Shown: positions 1-5,804, counted from the stretch's first letter. The stretch: 5,804 nt of DNA from an uncultured Ruminococcus sp. (GCA_902803125.1 CADCOZ010000404.1:1-5804); one strand, 5' to 3'. The notes: a model not told the origin generated them from the letters alone. Program-made: numbers and translations.

Positions 1-21
1 CATGAATCATCAAATGAAAAG

Positions 22-101
22 TTTTTCGCAGGCTTTTCAAAGGCTTGTGGGGTGCAGGGGTGAAGCCCCTGCTGGGAGGTTTGGAGGGCAAAGCCCTCCA
101 A
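22..101 (+). repeat. Hairpin-rich intergenic repeat, copy A
   Basis: This roughly 80-base element lies just beyond the 3' end of dxr and resembles a second copy at 4562-4639 in the same orientation. Shared blocks in the same order are TTCGCAGG (25-32), CTTTTCAAAGGCTT (33-46) and GGGCAAAGCCCTCCAA (86-101). The middle parts differ. It contains two clear inverted repeats: GCAGGGG / CCCCTGC (54-60 with 66-72) and TTGGAGGGC / GCCCTCCAA (81-89 with 93-101). This copy lacks three bases present in the other one between the first two blocks, which breaks the AGCCTT/AAGGCT hairpin seen there. It has no coding potential that I credit. A dispersed intergenic repeat family is inferred from only two copies. 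Confidence 0.6.
54..101 (-). terminator. Possible transcript end after dxr (tandem hairpins)
   Basis: Two hairpins follow the dxr stop on the minus strand. The first has a perfect 9-bp stem (81-89 with 93-101) and a 3-base loop. The second has a 7-bp stem (54-60 with 66-72) and a 5-base loop. Neither is followed by a T-tract in the minus direction, so this is not a textbook intrinsic terminator. The stems could still stall polymerase or protect the 3' end of the mRNA. Both lie inside repeat copy A, so they may simply be properties of that repeat. Confidence 0.3.
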
Positions 102-108
102 CATTCGG

Positions 109-1251
109 CTACGGCCGCAGAATACGCTGACGGGTGTCACGGTCTGCCGCAAGGATATTTTCCAGCGTGACGGTATTGTCGGTGTCAGACCAGTGTCCAA
201 CGGCCTGTCCTACCAACTCCGGTATTTGCAGGAAGGTTATTTTTCCTTCCAAGAATAACTGTACCGCCGCTTCATTGGCGGCATTCGCCACGGTCGGCCA
301 CAAGCCGCCCCGCCGCAGTGCCTCCCGACAAATGGCCAGACATTCAAAGGTATCCGTATCCGGCTTGGCAAAGGTCAGGGTCGCTATTGCTGACAAGTCA
401 AGCTCCTTTACGGGTGACGGCATCCTCTGCGGATACGTCAGGGCGTATTGTATCGGAATCCGCATATCGGCCACCCCTAATTGTGCGATGACGGAATTGT
501 CCTGTAACTGAATCATCGAATGAATGATACTCTCCCGATGAATCAGAACATCTATCTTTTCGTCCGGCACCTCAAACAGCCACGAGGCTTCAATGACCTC
601 CAAGCCTTTATTCATCAAGGTAGCAGAATCTATCGTGATTTTTGCACCCATGTTCCAGTTCGGGTGTTTCAAGGCCTGCTCCACCGTTACAGAGCGTAAT
701 TCCTGTTTGGTTTTTCCGTAAAAAGACCCGCCCGAAGCGGTCAGAATCACTTTCTTTAAGGCTCCCGCCGGACAGCCCTGCAAACATTGAAAAATGGCAG
801 AATGCTCGCTGTCCACCGGATACAGAGAAACTCCCTGCTGTCGGACGGCGGCTTTGACAATGGCTCCGCCGGCCACCAAGGTTTCTTTATTGGCCAAGGC
901 TATATTTTTGCCGGCGTGAATGGCCGTCATCGTTGGCAATAAACCGGCTGCCCCCACAATGGCATTGACCACGGTGTCGGCCTGCGGATGCTGTGCCGCC
1001 GCTAAAATACCTTCTTCACCGGCGTAAACGGCAATATCGGTATCCGCCAAGGCCGCCTTCAGCTGAAGTGCCGCCGCTTGATCCAAAACCGCCACCATCA
1101 GCGGCTGAAATTCTCTTGCCTGCTGTTCCAGCACATCAATGCGCTTGTTGGCTGTCAAGGCAATTACCTTTATATGATGCATACGGGCTACATCGAGGGT
1201 TTGGACACCGATAGAACCCGTTGAACCGAGAATCGAAATCGCCTTTGTCAT
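109..1251 (-). CDS. dxr: 1-deoxy-D-xylulose 5-phosphate reductoisomerase
   Basis: This cytoplasmic enzyme rearranges and reduces 1-deoxy-D-xylulose 5-phosphate to 2-C-methyl-D-erythritol 4-phosphate with NADPH, the first committed step of the MEP isoprenoid pathway. The 380-residue length is normal for the family. The N-terminal NADPH-binding motif GSTGSIG is at residues 9-15 and LANKET at 119-124. The metal-binding acidic residues are in VDSEH (D147, E149) and at E218 within DSATLMNKGLE (208-218). The active-site loop HPNWNMG is at 196-202, followed by SIIHSM at 241-246 and the C-terminal helix motif NAANEAAV at 323-330. One oddity is SGGSF at 173-177, where most homologues have SGGPF. The start is 14 bases after the cdsA stop, with a GGGGGTG-like ribosome site just upstream, so it is probably cotranscribed with cdsA and uppS. 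It feeds the isoprenoid precursors that UppS consumes. Confidence 0.97.
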   Translation of the reverse strand: MTKAISILGSTGSIGVQTLDVARMHHIKVIALTANKRIDVLEQQAREFQPLMVAVLDQAAALQLKAALADTDIAVYAGEEGILAAAQHPQADTVVNAIVGAAGLLPTMTAIHAGKNIALANKETLVAGGAIVKAAVRQQGVSLYPVDSEHSAIFQCLQGCPAGALKKVILTASGGSFYGKTKQELRSVTVEQALKHPNWNMGAKITIDSATLMNKGLEVIEASWLFEVPDEKIDVLIHRESIIHSMIQLQDNSVIAQLGVADMRIPIQYALTYPQRMPSPVKELDLSAIATLTFAKPDTDTFECLAICREALRRGGLWPTVANAANEAAVQLFLEGKITFLQIPELVGQAVGHWSDTDNTVTLENILAADRDTRQRILRP

Positions 1252-1265
1252 ACTGACACCCCCGT

Positions 1266-2090
1266 TCAGGCGGAAATAATCGGAAAATAGGTGGTATACA
1301 CCAGCATAAACGGTGCCACCATAATCACACTGTCGAAACGGTCAAGAAACCCGCCGTGTCCGGGAATGATGAACCCATAGTCTTTGATCTCGAAATAACG
1401 CTTGATAACCGAAAAAATCAGGTCACCAATCACGGACAGGAACGAACCGACCAACGCCATCAAGCACAGCGGCAAGTAATTGACAGATACCGCATCTCCG
1501 TATAACAGCAGTGAAAAAAGCCACGCAATCAAGCACGTTGCCCCCATGCACAGCAGTACACCGCCAATCACGCCTTCTACCGTTTTTTTCGGGCTGATGG
1601 TAGGACACAGCTTATGTTTTCCCAAAAAACTGCCCGCAAAAAATGCGCCGATATCGGCCATCCACGGCAGTCCCAAGGCTAACACGAAATAAAGGGAGGC
1701 ATGAGCGGTATCCGCATTTTTCATCATCACGATGGAAGACACTGCCAAGGTAATCAATAACGTCATACCATATTGATATGCAAAATCCCGATAGTTTATT
1801 TTTTTATGGCAGAAAACCAACATGGAAAGCACCAAACCCGTGTAAATATACCCTGCCAAAAGTCCATAGCCATAGGTCAGCACCATTGGATAGGTGCCGG
1901 CGAACAGAACGGAAGGGATACTCAGCGGATAGATTTTTTCTGTTTTGGAGGCAATCGCAAATTCCCCCACGCAGAAGGTGCAGATAATAGCCGCCGAAAT
2001 ATCAATAAGGATAGGGACATATCTTCCGAAAAAGACAACCGCCAAGATAAGCGGTACGCCGATAGCCGCCGCTAGAAATCGTTTGCCCAT
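1266..2090 (-). CDS. cdsA: Phosphatidate cytidylyltransferase (CDP-diglyceride synthase)
   Basis: This integral membrane enzyme converts phosphatidic acid and CTP to CDP-diacylglycerol, the precursor of the anionic phospholipids. The 274-residue protein is mostly hydrophobic, with about eight predicted membrane segments, at roughly 5-22, 26-47, 59-95, 109-123, 131-153, 174-196, 205-226 and 254-273. Conserved family sites are visible: an Asp/Gly-rich segment WMADIGAFFAG at 143-153, SPKKTVEG at 166-173, and the C-terminal CDS signature at 227-253. The signature carries SxxKR (S227, K230, R231), KD (236-237), PGHGG (243-247) and DRFD (250-253). In GDLIFS (222-227) the residue before the Ser is Phe, where E. 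coli CdsA has Glu. The ATG directly abuts the uppS stop (TGAATG), and a strong GGAGGGG ribosome site lies within the last codons of uppS at 2096-2102. This implies tight translational coupling. Confidence 0.97.
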   Translation of the reverse strand: MGKRFLAAAIGVPLILAVVFFGRYVPILIDISAAIICTFCVGEFAIASKTEKIYPLSIPSVLFAGTYPMVLTYGYGLLAGYIYTGLVLSMLVFCHKKINYRDFAYQYGMTLLITLAVSSIVMMKNADTAHASLYFVLALGLPWMADIGAFFAGSFLGKHKLCPTISPKKTVEGVIGGVLLCMGATCLIAWLFSLLLYGDAVSVNYLPLCLMALVGSFLSVIGDLIFSVIKRYFEIKDYGFIIPGHGGFLDRFDSVIMVAPFMLVYTTYFPIISA

Positions 2091-2810
2091 TCATACCCCT
2101 CCAAATCTCCTGCTTCTTTGCTGAAAAGCCATCAGAGCCTTTTCGAAATCTGCTTCACCAAAATCCGGCCACAGGGTTTCGGTGGAATAAAATTCGGCAT
2201 AGGCGGCCTGAAACAGCATAAAGTTACTCAGACGGTGTTCCCCGCCGGTACGAATAATCAAATCGGGATCCGGCTGTCCGGCTGTGTACAGGTATTGTGA
2301 CAAAGCCTCTTCCGTCACGGCATTCGGCTGTAAAAGACCGTCTTTTGTTTCCTGACAAAGCTGCTGTACCGCATGGACAATTTCGGCACGGCCGCCGTAA
2401 TTCATCGCAATATTCAGCTGCATTCCTTTTCGGTCTTTTGCTACCTCTTCGGTTTCGTTGATCAGCTGAATAATATCCTCCGGAAAGGCCGAACGGTCAC
2501 CAATAAAGACCACCTTGATATCGTCCTCCCGAAAGTTTGTGAGGGAATCCACTAAATACTGCCGAAAAATTTTCATCAGGGCATTGACTTCTGATAGCGG
2601 ACGCTTCCAGTTTTCCGTTGAAAAGGCATACAAGGTCAGAAACTTTACACCCCTTCGGCTAATATAACGGGTCATGTGCTTAAAGGTTTTTGCACCATAG
2701 GAATGTCCCACCGAACGAGGCAGTCCCCTTTTTTTGGCCCACCGTCCGTTGCCGTCCATGATGATGCCAATATGTGCGGGAACGTAAAGATCCATTGGCA
2801 TTTTTTCCAT
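2091..2810 (-). CDS. uppS: Undecaprenyl diphosphate synthase (cis-prenyltransferase)
   Basis: The enzyme adds successive isopentenyl units in cis to farnesyl diphosphate, giving the C55 undecaprenyl diphosphate that carries cell-wall precursors. From the ATG at 2810 the protein is 239 residues, within the family range. Visible motifs are MDGNGRWA at 18-25 with the catalytic Asp at 19, the conserved His at 36, FSTENW at 63-68, RTGGEHRLSNF at 187-197 with the diphosphate-binding Arg residues, YAEF at 204-207 with the conserved Glu 206, LWPDF at 213-217, and the typical C-terminus QQRSRRFGG. The frame stays open upstream to a GTG at 2852, giving 253 residues. I prefer 2810 because an AGAGGTGG ribosome site sits 6 bases before it and the extra 14 residues match nothing typical. 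It heads the tightly packed uppS-cdsA-dxr run. Confidence 0.96.
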   Translation of the reverse strand: MEKMPMDLYVPAHIGIIMDGNGRWAKKRGLPRSVGHSYGAKTFKHMTRYISRRGVKFLTLYAFSTENWKRPLSEVNALMKIFRQYLVDSLTNFREDDIKVVFIGDRSAFPEDIIQLINETEEVAKDRKGMQLNIAMNYGGRAEIVHAVQQLCQETKDGLLQPNAVTEEALSQYLYTAGQPDPDLIIRTGGEHRLSNFMLFQAAYAEFYSTETLWPDFGEADFEKALMAFQQRSRRFGGV

Positions 2811-2816
2811 GCTGTT

Positions 2817-2824
2817 CCACCTCT
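2817..2824 (-). promoter_or_regulatory. Ribosome binding site deciding the uppS start
   Basis: Read on the minus strand, AGAGGTGG lies 6 bases upstream of the ATG at 2810. This is strong complementarity at ideal spacing and supports the shorter uppS form. The competing GTG at 2852 has a weaker AAGGTG at only about 4 bases, so it cannot be fully excluded. Confidence 0.75.
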
Positions 2825-2907
2825 GCTCCAGAATCGGTGCCAAAAGAAGCACTGCACACCTTCAATAGCGGCACTTCGTACACCATTCACAATACTTTAT
2901 AAAATTC

Positions 2908-2935
2908 ATCTCGGCAGAACGAATCCTGCCGAGAT
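2908..2935 (-). terminator. GC-rich hairpin between frr and uppS (terminator or attenuator)
   Basis: ATCTCGGCAG (2908-2917) and CTGCCGAGAT (2926-2935) form a perfect 10-bp stem with an 8-base loop. In the minus-strand transcript the stem is followed by GAATTTTAT, a short and imperfect U-tract. In the plus direction it is followed by ATATTCGTTTTT, so it could act weakly in both directions. It lies between two genes of the same direction. Full termination here would require a separate promoter for uppS, and I could not find a good one in 2811-2907. Partial termination or mRNA processing that sets the frr to uppS ratio is therefore plausible. This role is inference; the stem itself is directly visible. 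Confidence 0.55.
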
Positions 2936-2948
2936 ATTCGTTTTTGCT

Positions 2949-3008
2949 GCTGTCACCTGTTCCTTGATATAAATCTCACAAGAACCGCTTGGTTATCGGG
3001 GTGACAGC
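2949..3008 (-). repeat. Long-range 9-bp inverted repeat in the frr-uppS spacer
   Basis: GCTGTCACC (2949-2957) and GGTGACAGC (3000-3008) are perfectly complementary and separated by 42 bases. The enclosed segment can form its own hairpin from GTTCCTTG (2960-2967) and CAAGAAC (2979-2985), with one bulged base. The right arm also overlaps a short local stem, GGGG / CCCC (2998-3001 with 3008-3011), so the two folds compete. The pattern suggests a folded RNA segment just after frr. I recognise no known riboswitch or T-box in it: there is no T-box GGTGGTACC-type sequence. Confidence 0.45.
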
Positions 3009-3022
3009 CCCAACCGGCACCA

Positions 3023-3577
3023 TTAGATTTCCATGATCTGCTTCTGCTTCTTTTCGGTCATGGCATCAACGGCTTTAATATGTTTATCAGTCAAATCCTG
3101 AATTTTCTTTTCGCCTGTTTTCTGGTCGTCCTCTGTAATCTCGCTCTTCTTCTTCATCGCCTTCAGCTTTTCCATCGCTTCACGACGAATGGAACGAATG
3201 GCCACTTTGGTATCTTCGCCCATCTTGGCAATATCTTTAACGATCATCTTACGTCTGTCCTCTGTCAGCGGCGGAAAGACCATGCGGATAATTTTGCCGT
3301 CATTCTGCGGGTTAATGCCGATATCCGATGTCTGGATCGCCTTTTCAATACTGCGCAATACAGATGTATCCCACGGCTGAATAATCAGGGTTCTGGCTTC
3401 TGTGACGGAAACAGCCGCTAACTGGTTGATGGCTGTGGGCGCACCGTAATAGTCAACTCTGATTTTGTCAAGAACCGCCGGATTGGCTCGGCCGGCACGA
3501 ATTTCGGAAAACTCTGTTTCAAGATGTTCCACCGACTTTTTCATTTTTTCATCAGTGCTTTTGATAAGTGCATTCAT
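3023..3577 (-). CDS. frr: Ribosome recycling factor
   Basis: RRF works with EF-G in the cytoplasm to split post-termination ribosomes so that subunits can be reused. The 184-residue length is one short of the E. coli protein. It has the usual two-domain layout: long charged helices at both ends forming the three-helix bundle, with a beta-rich domain at about 31-104 between them. Conserved stretches are IRAGRANP at 26-33, YYGAPTAINQLA at 43-54, PPLTEDRR at 102-109 and IRSIRREA at 127-134, which includes Arg 132, the residue known to be functionally important in E. coli. The ATG follows a strong GGAGGG ribosome site (3585-3590) at 7 bases. It lies 89 bases downstream of pyrH, the standard bacterial partner. 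A structured non-coding spacer separates it from uppS. Confidence 0.97.
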   Translation of the reverse strand: MNALIKSTDEKMKKSVEHLETEFSEIRAGRANPAVLDKIRVDYYGAPTAINQLAAVSVTEARTLIIQPWDTSVLRSIEKAIQTSDIGINPQNDGKIIRMVFPPLTEDRRKMIVKDIAKMGEDTKVAIRSIRREAMEKLKAMKKKSEITEDDQKTGEKKIQDLTDKHIKAVDAMTEKKQKQIMEI

Positions 3578-3666
3578 AGTGATACCCTCCGTAAAATAAT
3601 AATATGGTAATGATATGTTGACCCGAACGCCCGTTCAGGGTGCAGGAAACTGATTCTGGCCTTCTG

Positions 3667-4371
3667 TTATTCGACTAATGTGCCGATATTTTCTCCGCAG
3701 ACAGCCGCCACGATATTGTCGGGATTTTCCAGACTGAAAACAATAATCGGCAAATGATTCTCCCGACAGATGGCCGCCGCTGTACCGTCCATTACCTTCA
3801 AGTCATTGTTCAGTACCTCTTGGAAAGAAACTCTGTCGTATTTCTTCGCATTCGGATTGGTTTTCGGGTCGCTGTCATAAACGCCGTCTACCATCGTTGC
3901 TTTCAGAATAATATCCGCATCAATTTCTGCGGCTCTCAAGGCGGCCGCTGTATCCGTAGAGAAGAACGGGTTGCCGGTGCCGCAGCCAAAGACCAAAATT
4001 CTGCCCTTTTCCAGATGACGAATGGCCTTGTTCCGGATATACGGTTCGGCTATCTGCTGCATGGTGATAGCGGTTTGTACACGCACCTGCAAATCAAGCT
4101 GTTCCAAGGCATCGCACACACCCAGTGCATTGATGGCGGTGGCCAGCATTCCCATGTGGTCGGCTCTGGTTCTGTCCATCTTGCCGCTGGAACGGCCTCT
4201 CCAAAAGTTGCCGCCGCCAACCACAATGGCAATTTCCACACCCATGTCATTCAGTGTTTTAATCGGCTGGCAAAAACGTAAAACCGTGTCAAAGTCAATG
4301 CCGTGTTTTTCTTCTCCTGCCAACGATTCACCGCTCAGCTTTAATAAAACTCTTTTGTATTTCGGGGTCAT
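3667..4371 (-). CDS. pyrH: UMP kinase (uridylate kinase)
   Basis: This cytoplasmic enzyme of the amino-acid-kinase fold phosphorylates UMP to UDP with ATP, supplying pyrimidine nucleotides. In bacteria it is a hexamer, typically activated by GTP and inhibited by UTP. The 234-residue length is normal. Motifs seen are KLSGE at 11-15, GGGNFWRG at 52-59 (phosphate-binding loop, with Phe where Ile is more common), [14 protein letters not shown] at 65-78, [17 protein letters not shown] at 131-147 (UMP site), [13 protein letters not shown] at 157-169 (nucleotide site) and MDGTAA at 194-199, where MDSTA is usual. The ribosome site AGGAG lies 11 bases before the ATG, a rather long spacing. It is the first gene of the operon, downstream of a candidate promoter. 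rpsB and tsf, its frequent upstream neighbours, are not adjacent here. Confidence 0.97.
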   Translation of the reverse strand: MTPKYKRVLLKLSGESLAGEEKHGIDFDTVLRFCQPIKTLNDMGVEIAIVVGGGNFWRGRSSGKMDRTRADHMGMLATAINALGVCDALEQLDLQVRVQTAITMQQIAEPYIRNKAIRHLEKGRILVFGCGTGNPFFSTDTAAALRAAEIDADIILKATMVDGVYDSDPKTNPNAKKYDRVSFQEVLNNDLKVMDGTAAAICRENHLPIIVFSLENPDNIVAAVCGENIGTLVE

Positions 4372-4441
4372 TCTGTTCCACGCTCCTGTTGTCGAAAGAT
4401 TTATTACTGTTTTAATCTATTTTACTATATTTGCCCCCTAA

Positions 4442-4471
4442 AGTAAAGCAGTATTTACTATTTTCTGTCAA
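4442..4471 (-). promoter_or_regulatory. Candidate sigma-A promoter for pyrH operon
   Basis: On the minus strand a perfect TTGACA (4471-4466) is followed after 18 bases by TTTACT (4447-4442), which matches four of six -10 consensus bases. Transcription would start near 4435, giving a leader of about 65 bases before the pyrH ATG. A second possible -10, TATAGT (4429-4424), lies further downstream but has no good -35. The region is AT-rich and lies between an upstream terminator and the first gene of the operon, which is where a promoter is expected. Confidence 0.5.
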
Positions 4472-4561
4472 TAATATCATGCTTTTTTTTGTGTCAGGAC
4501 AAGTGCATTTCAAAAAATCCTGCCAAAAAGAGAAAAACGTATGCACCATCAACACAAAAGC

Positions 4562-4639
4562 TTCGCAGGAGCCTTTTCAAAGGCTTATAGGTGACACGAA
4601 GTTAGTCCCTTTAGGGAGTGCAGGGGCAAAGCCCTCCAA
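4562..4639 (+). repeat. Hairpin-rich intergenic repeat, copy B
   Basis: This is the second copy of the element at 22-101, in the same orientation. It shares TTCGCAGG (4562-4569), CTTTTCAAAGGCTT (4573-4586) and GGGCAAAGCCCTCCAA (4624-4639). Internal inverted repeats are AGCCTT / AAGGCT (4570-4575 with 4580-4585), TCCC / GGGA (4606-4609 with 4614-4617) and GGGC / GCCC (4624-4627 with 4631-4634). Its right end is 4 bases from the T-tract of the terminator at 4644-4683. It lies within the 361-base gap between the SGNH gene and pyrH. A plus-strand reading frame crosses it, but I regard that as chance. Confidence 0.6.
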
Positions 4640-4643
4640 GGCC

Positions 4644-4683
4644 AAAAAGCCCCGCACCTGTCTTTCGATGGGTGCGGGGCTTT
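4644..4683 (-). terminator. Strong intrinsic terminator of the SGNH hydrolase gene
   Basis: AAAGCCCCGCACC (4646-4658) and GGTGCGGGGCTTT (4671-4683) form a perfect 13-bp stem with a 12-base loop. On the minus strand the stem runs into TTTTT (4648-4644). It begins 49 bases after the stop codon of the upstream hydrolase gene, so it should insulate that gene from the pyrH operon. In the plus direction only a three-base T-run follows, so it would act mainly on the minus strand. Confidence 0.85.
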
Positions 4684-4732
4684 GTATGTGGTGTGCAAAG
4701 GGGAACTGTCCTCCCGTGGCAGGGGGCAGCGA

Positions 4733-5804
4733 TTATTTTGAGGTCACCTGAAGGGGAAGCGTTCTGCTGACAACGGTTCCTGCGGAATCTCTGACATCAA
4801 TACGCACCTCATACTTGGCGGCCATAGACGGCTTGATATTGCAGTAGTCGGTGGTGCTGTAATCACGAACTCTTGTCCAAGTGCCGTTCTTGACCTTCTT
4901 GTAATAAAAAGCATACTGGTAGTTGCCGGTGCCGCCTGTGGCAGAGGCTTTCGCCTTTACACTGCTGCCAACCTTGATGGTGTCTGCCTTCAGAACGGAA
5001 TTATTGACAAGCTCATCAATAACCATACTCTCGGAAACAGTTTCTGTAAGGGTGTTCTTCATGATTTCTGCAATCTCTTTGTGTCCTTCTACGCCCGGAT
5101 GAGGATCAAGGTTGCATTCGTTGCTGATGCCGTAAATATCCACATAAACGGCACCTTTTTCCTCTGCGGCATCAAAAAGTCTATCATTCAATTCTAAAAT
5201 ATAGGGATTGATGGTTTCGCCGGCGGTGAGATACTGGAGAGGATATTTTATCTCGTCAATAACGATAGCAAAGAAAGCCGTCAGCTTTTCTTTGATGGCA
5301 TCGACAAAAGGTGCGGTCACCTTGCCAATAGCACTGTCCTTGATTTGACCGTATTTTTCATACAGGAAGGCTAAGAGCTTCATCTCCTGCAAATCCTCTT
5401 CCGATACCACAGATCCCAGAAGTGCGGAAGCATCCACGGTTTCTGTCGGCTCATCGCTAATTTTCGTGTGCAGGAATTCCTCAGCGGCTCTTTTGAAAAT
5501 GCTCTTCATAACGGTTACAACATTGTTCACCTTGCCGTTGTATTCAAGAGAATTGCCGTAGGGATTGTACATATTGAGCAAAGCAATCTCCGTGTCAGGA
5601 TTCACACTGCTAACCGCATCAATAACACCCTTTACATCCAAAGCGGCCTGCTGTACAAGTGCATCGGCATTGTTCTCCAACTCCATCAGCATCTGTGCAG
5701 CCTCTATCAGATTCTTTGCCGTAAAGGCGTTTTCGGCACTCGACATGGTATAAATACCTGCGGCAACAGCGGTAGGAGCATCACAGCCAAACAGCGTCAT
5801 CATG
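4733..5804 (-). CDS. SGNH/GDSL-family hydrolase, C-terminal part (partial)
   Basis: The gene is cut by the window edge: the first visible Met, at 5803, is unlikely to be the true start, and the GDS nucleophile block must lie outside. The visible 356 residues begin within a GDSL-like esterase/lipase domain. Residues 56-84 resemble the helix plus strand ending in MYNPYG, and 199-242 carry the second half, with YVDIY (220-224) and DPHPGVEGH (233-241) supplying the catalytic His 235 and nearby Asp. Between them, at about 88-195, is an unusually long, mostly helical insertion. Residues 275-356 form a beta-rich C-terminal domain with many Tyr residues (GGTGNYQYAFYYKK at 290-303, then a WTRV strand and a VRIDVRDSAG strand). 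This type of Ig-like/Y_Y_Y-type domain is common at the end of clostridial secreted proteins. Secretion and an ester or acyl substrate are inferred. The gene is transcribed separately from pyrH and ends at a strong terminator. Confidence 0.75.
   Translation of the reverse strand, partial: MMTLFGCDAPTAVAAGIYTMSSAENAFTAKNLIEAAQMLMELENNADALVQQAALDVKGVIDAVSSVNPDTEIALLNMYNPYGNSLEYNGKVNNVVTVMKSIFKRAAEEFLHTKISDEPTETVDASALLGSVVSEEDLQEMKLLAFLYEKYGQIKDSAIGKVTAPFVDAIKEKLTAFFAIVIDEIKYPLQYLTAGETINPYILELNDRLFDAAEEKGAVYVDIYGISNECNLDPHPGVEGHKEIAEIMKNTLTETVSESMVIDELVNNSVLKADTIKVGSSVKAKASATGGTGNYQYAFYYKKVKNGTWTRVRDYSTTDYCNIKPSMAAKYEVRIDVRDSAGTVVSRTLPLQVTSK

Noticed and set aside
2811..2852. GTG start at 2852, extending uppS by 14 residues
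   Set aside because: The ATG at 2810 has a much better ribosome site at ideal spacing, and the extension has no counterpart in the motifs I know. It is kept only as an alternative.
2811..2907. Possible separate promoter for uppS (TATAAA near 2901)
   Set aside because: A TATAAA-like -10 can be read on the minus strand, but no reasonable -35 lies 16-18 bases upstream; the candidate region falls inside the hairpin. The support is not good enough.
2853..3022. T-box or known riboswitch before uppS
   Set aside because: The structured spacer lacks the T-box conserved core and any riboswitch core that I recognise, and uppS-cdsA-dxr are not typical targets. It is left as an unnamed structured region.
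3622..3640. Small hairpin between pyrH and frr (CCCGAAC / GTTCAGGG)
   Set aside because: The stem has only seven pairs with a bulge and a four-base loop, and no T-tract follows on the minus strand. It is too weak to call a terminator, and the two genes are most likely cotranscribed.
3754..4281. Long plus-strand frame of 175 codons opposite pyrH
   Set aside because: It is fully antisense to a gene with intact UMP kinase motifs. Its translation is Cys/His-rich and unlike a real protein, which is typical of a shadow frame.
4431..4751. Plus-strand reading frame of about 106 codons in the SGNH-pyrH gap
   Set aside because: It runs across the promoter region, the repeat copy and both arms of the terminator, has no ribosome site, and resembles no family. 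It is best seen as a chance frame through a repeat.

Overview
The window looks like a chromosomal segment of a Gram-positive anaerobe of class Clostridia, possibly Oscillospirales (inference). The reasons are the gene order pyrH-frr-uppS-cdsA-dxr, the close Gram-positive type of all five proteins, the strong GGAGG-type ribosome binding sites, and a secreted-type SGNH hydrolase whose C-terminal Tyr-rich domain is common in clostridial surface proteins. I see no phage, transposase, CRISPR, rRNA or tRNA gene.

Every gene I accept is on the minus strand, so the layout is read from right to left. At the right edge (5804-4733) is the C-terminal part of a GDSL/SGNH-family hydrolase, cut by the window end. 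It is closed by a strong intrinsic terminator (4644-4683). The gene-poor stretch 4372-4732 then holds the terminator, one copy of a roughly 80-base hairpin-rich repeat (4562-4639) and a probable promoter for pyrH (4442-4471). pyrH (4371-3667) and frr (3577-3023) follow, with 89 bases between them. A roughly 210-base non-coding stretch (2811-3022) contains several inverted repeats, including a 10-bp GC-rich hairpin with an overlapping alternative pairing. uppS (2810-2091), cdsA (2090-1266) and dxr (1251-109) are packed almost end to end. The last 108 bases hold a second, diverged copy of the hairpin-rich repeat (22-101).

The five-gene block joins nucleotide supply and translation (UMP kinase, ribosome recycling factor) to envelope building. 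Dxr commits carbon to the MEP isoprenoid pathway, UppS turns the resulting prenyl diphosphates into undecaprenyl diphosphate, the lipid carrier for peptidoglycan, and CdsA makes CDP-diacylglycerol for phospholipids.

The core content is ordinary housekeeping. The points worth a second look are the repeat pair that brackets the operon, the structured frr-uppS spacer with mutually exclusive hairpins and a tiny stop-overlapping ORF, the shortened operon context, and a long helical insertion in the SGNH hydrolase. I found no convincing new multi-gene system.
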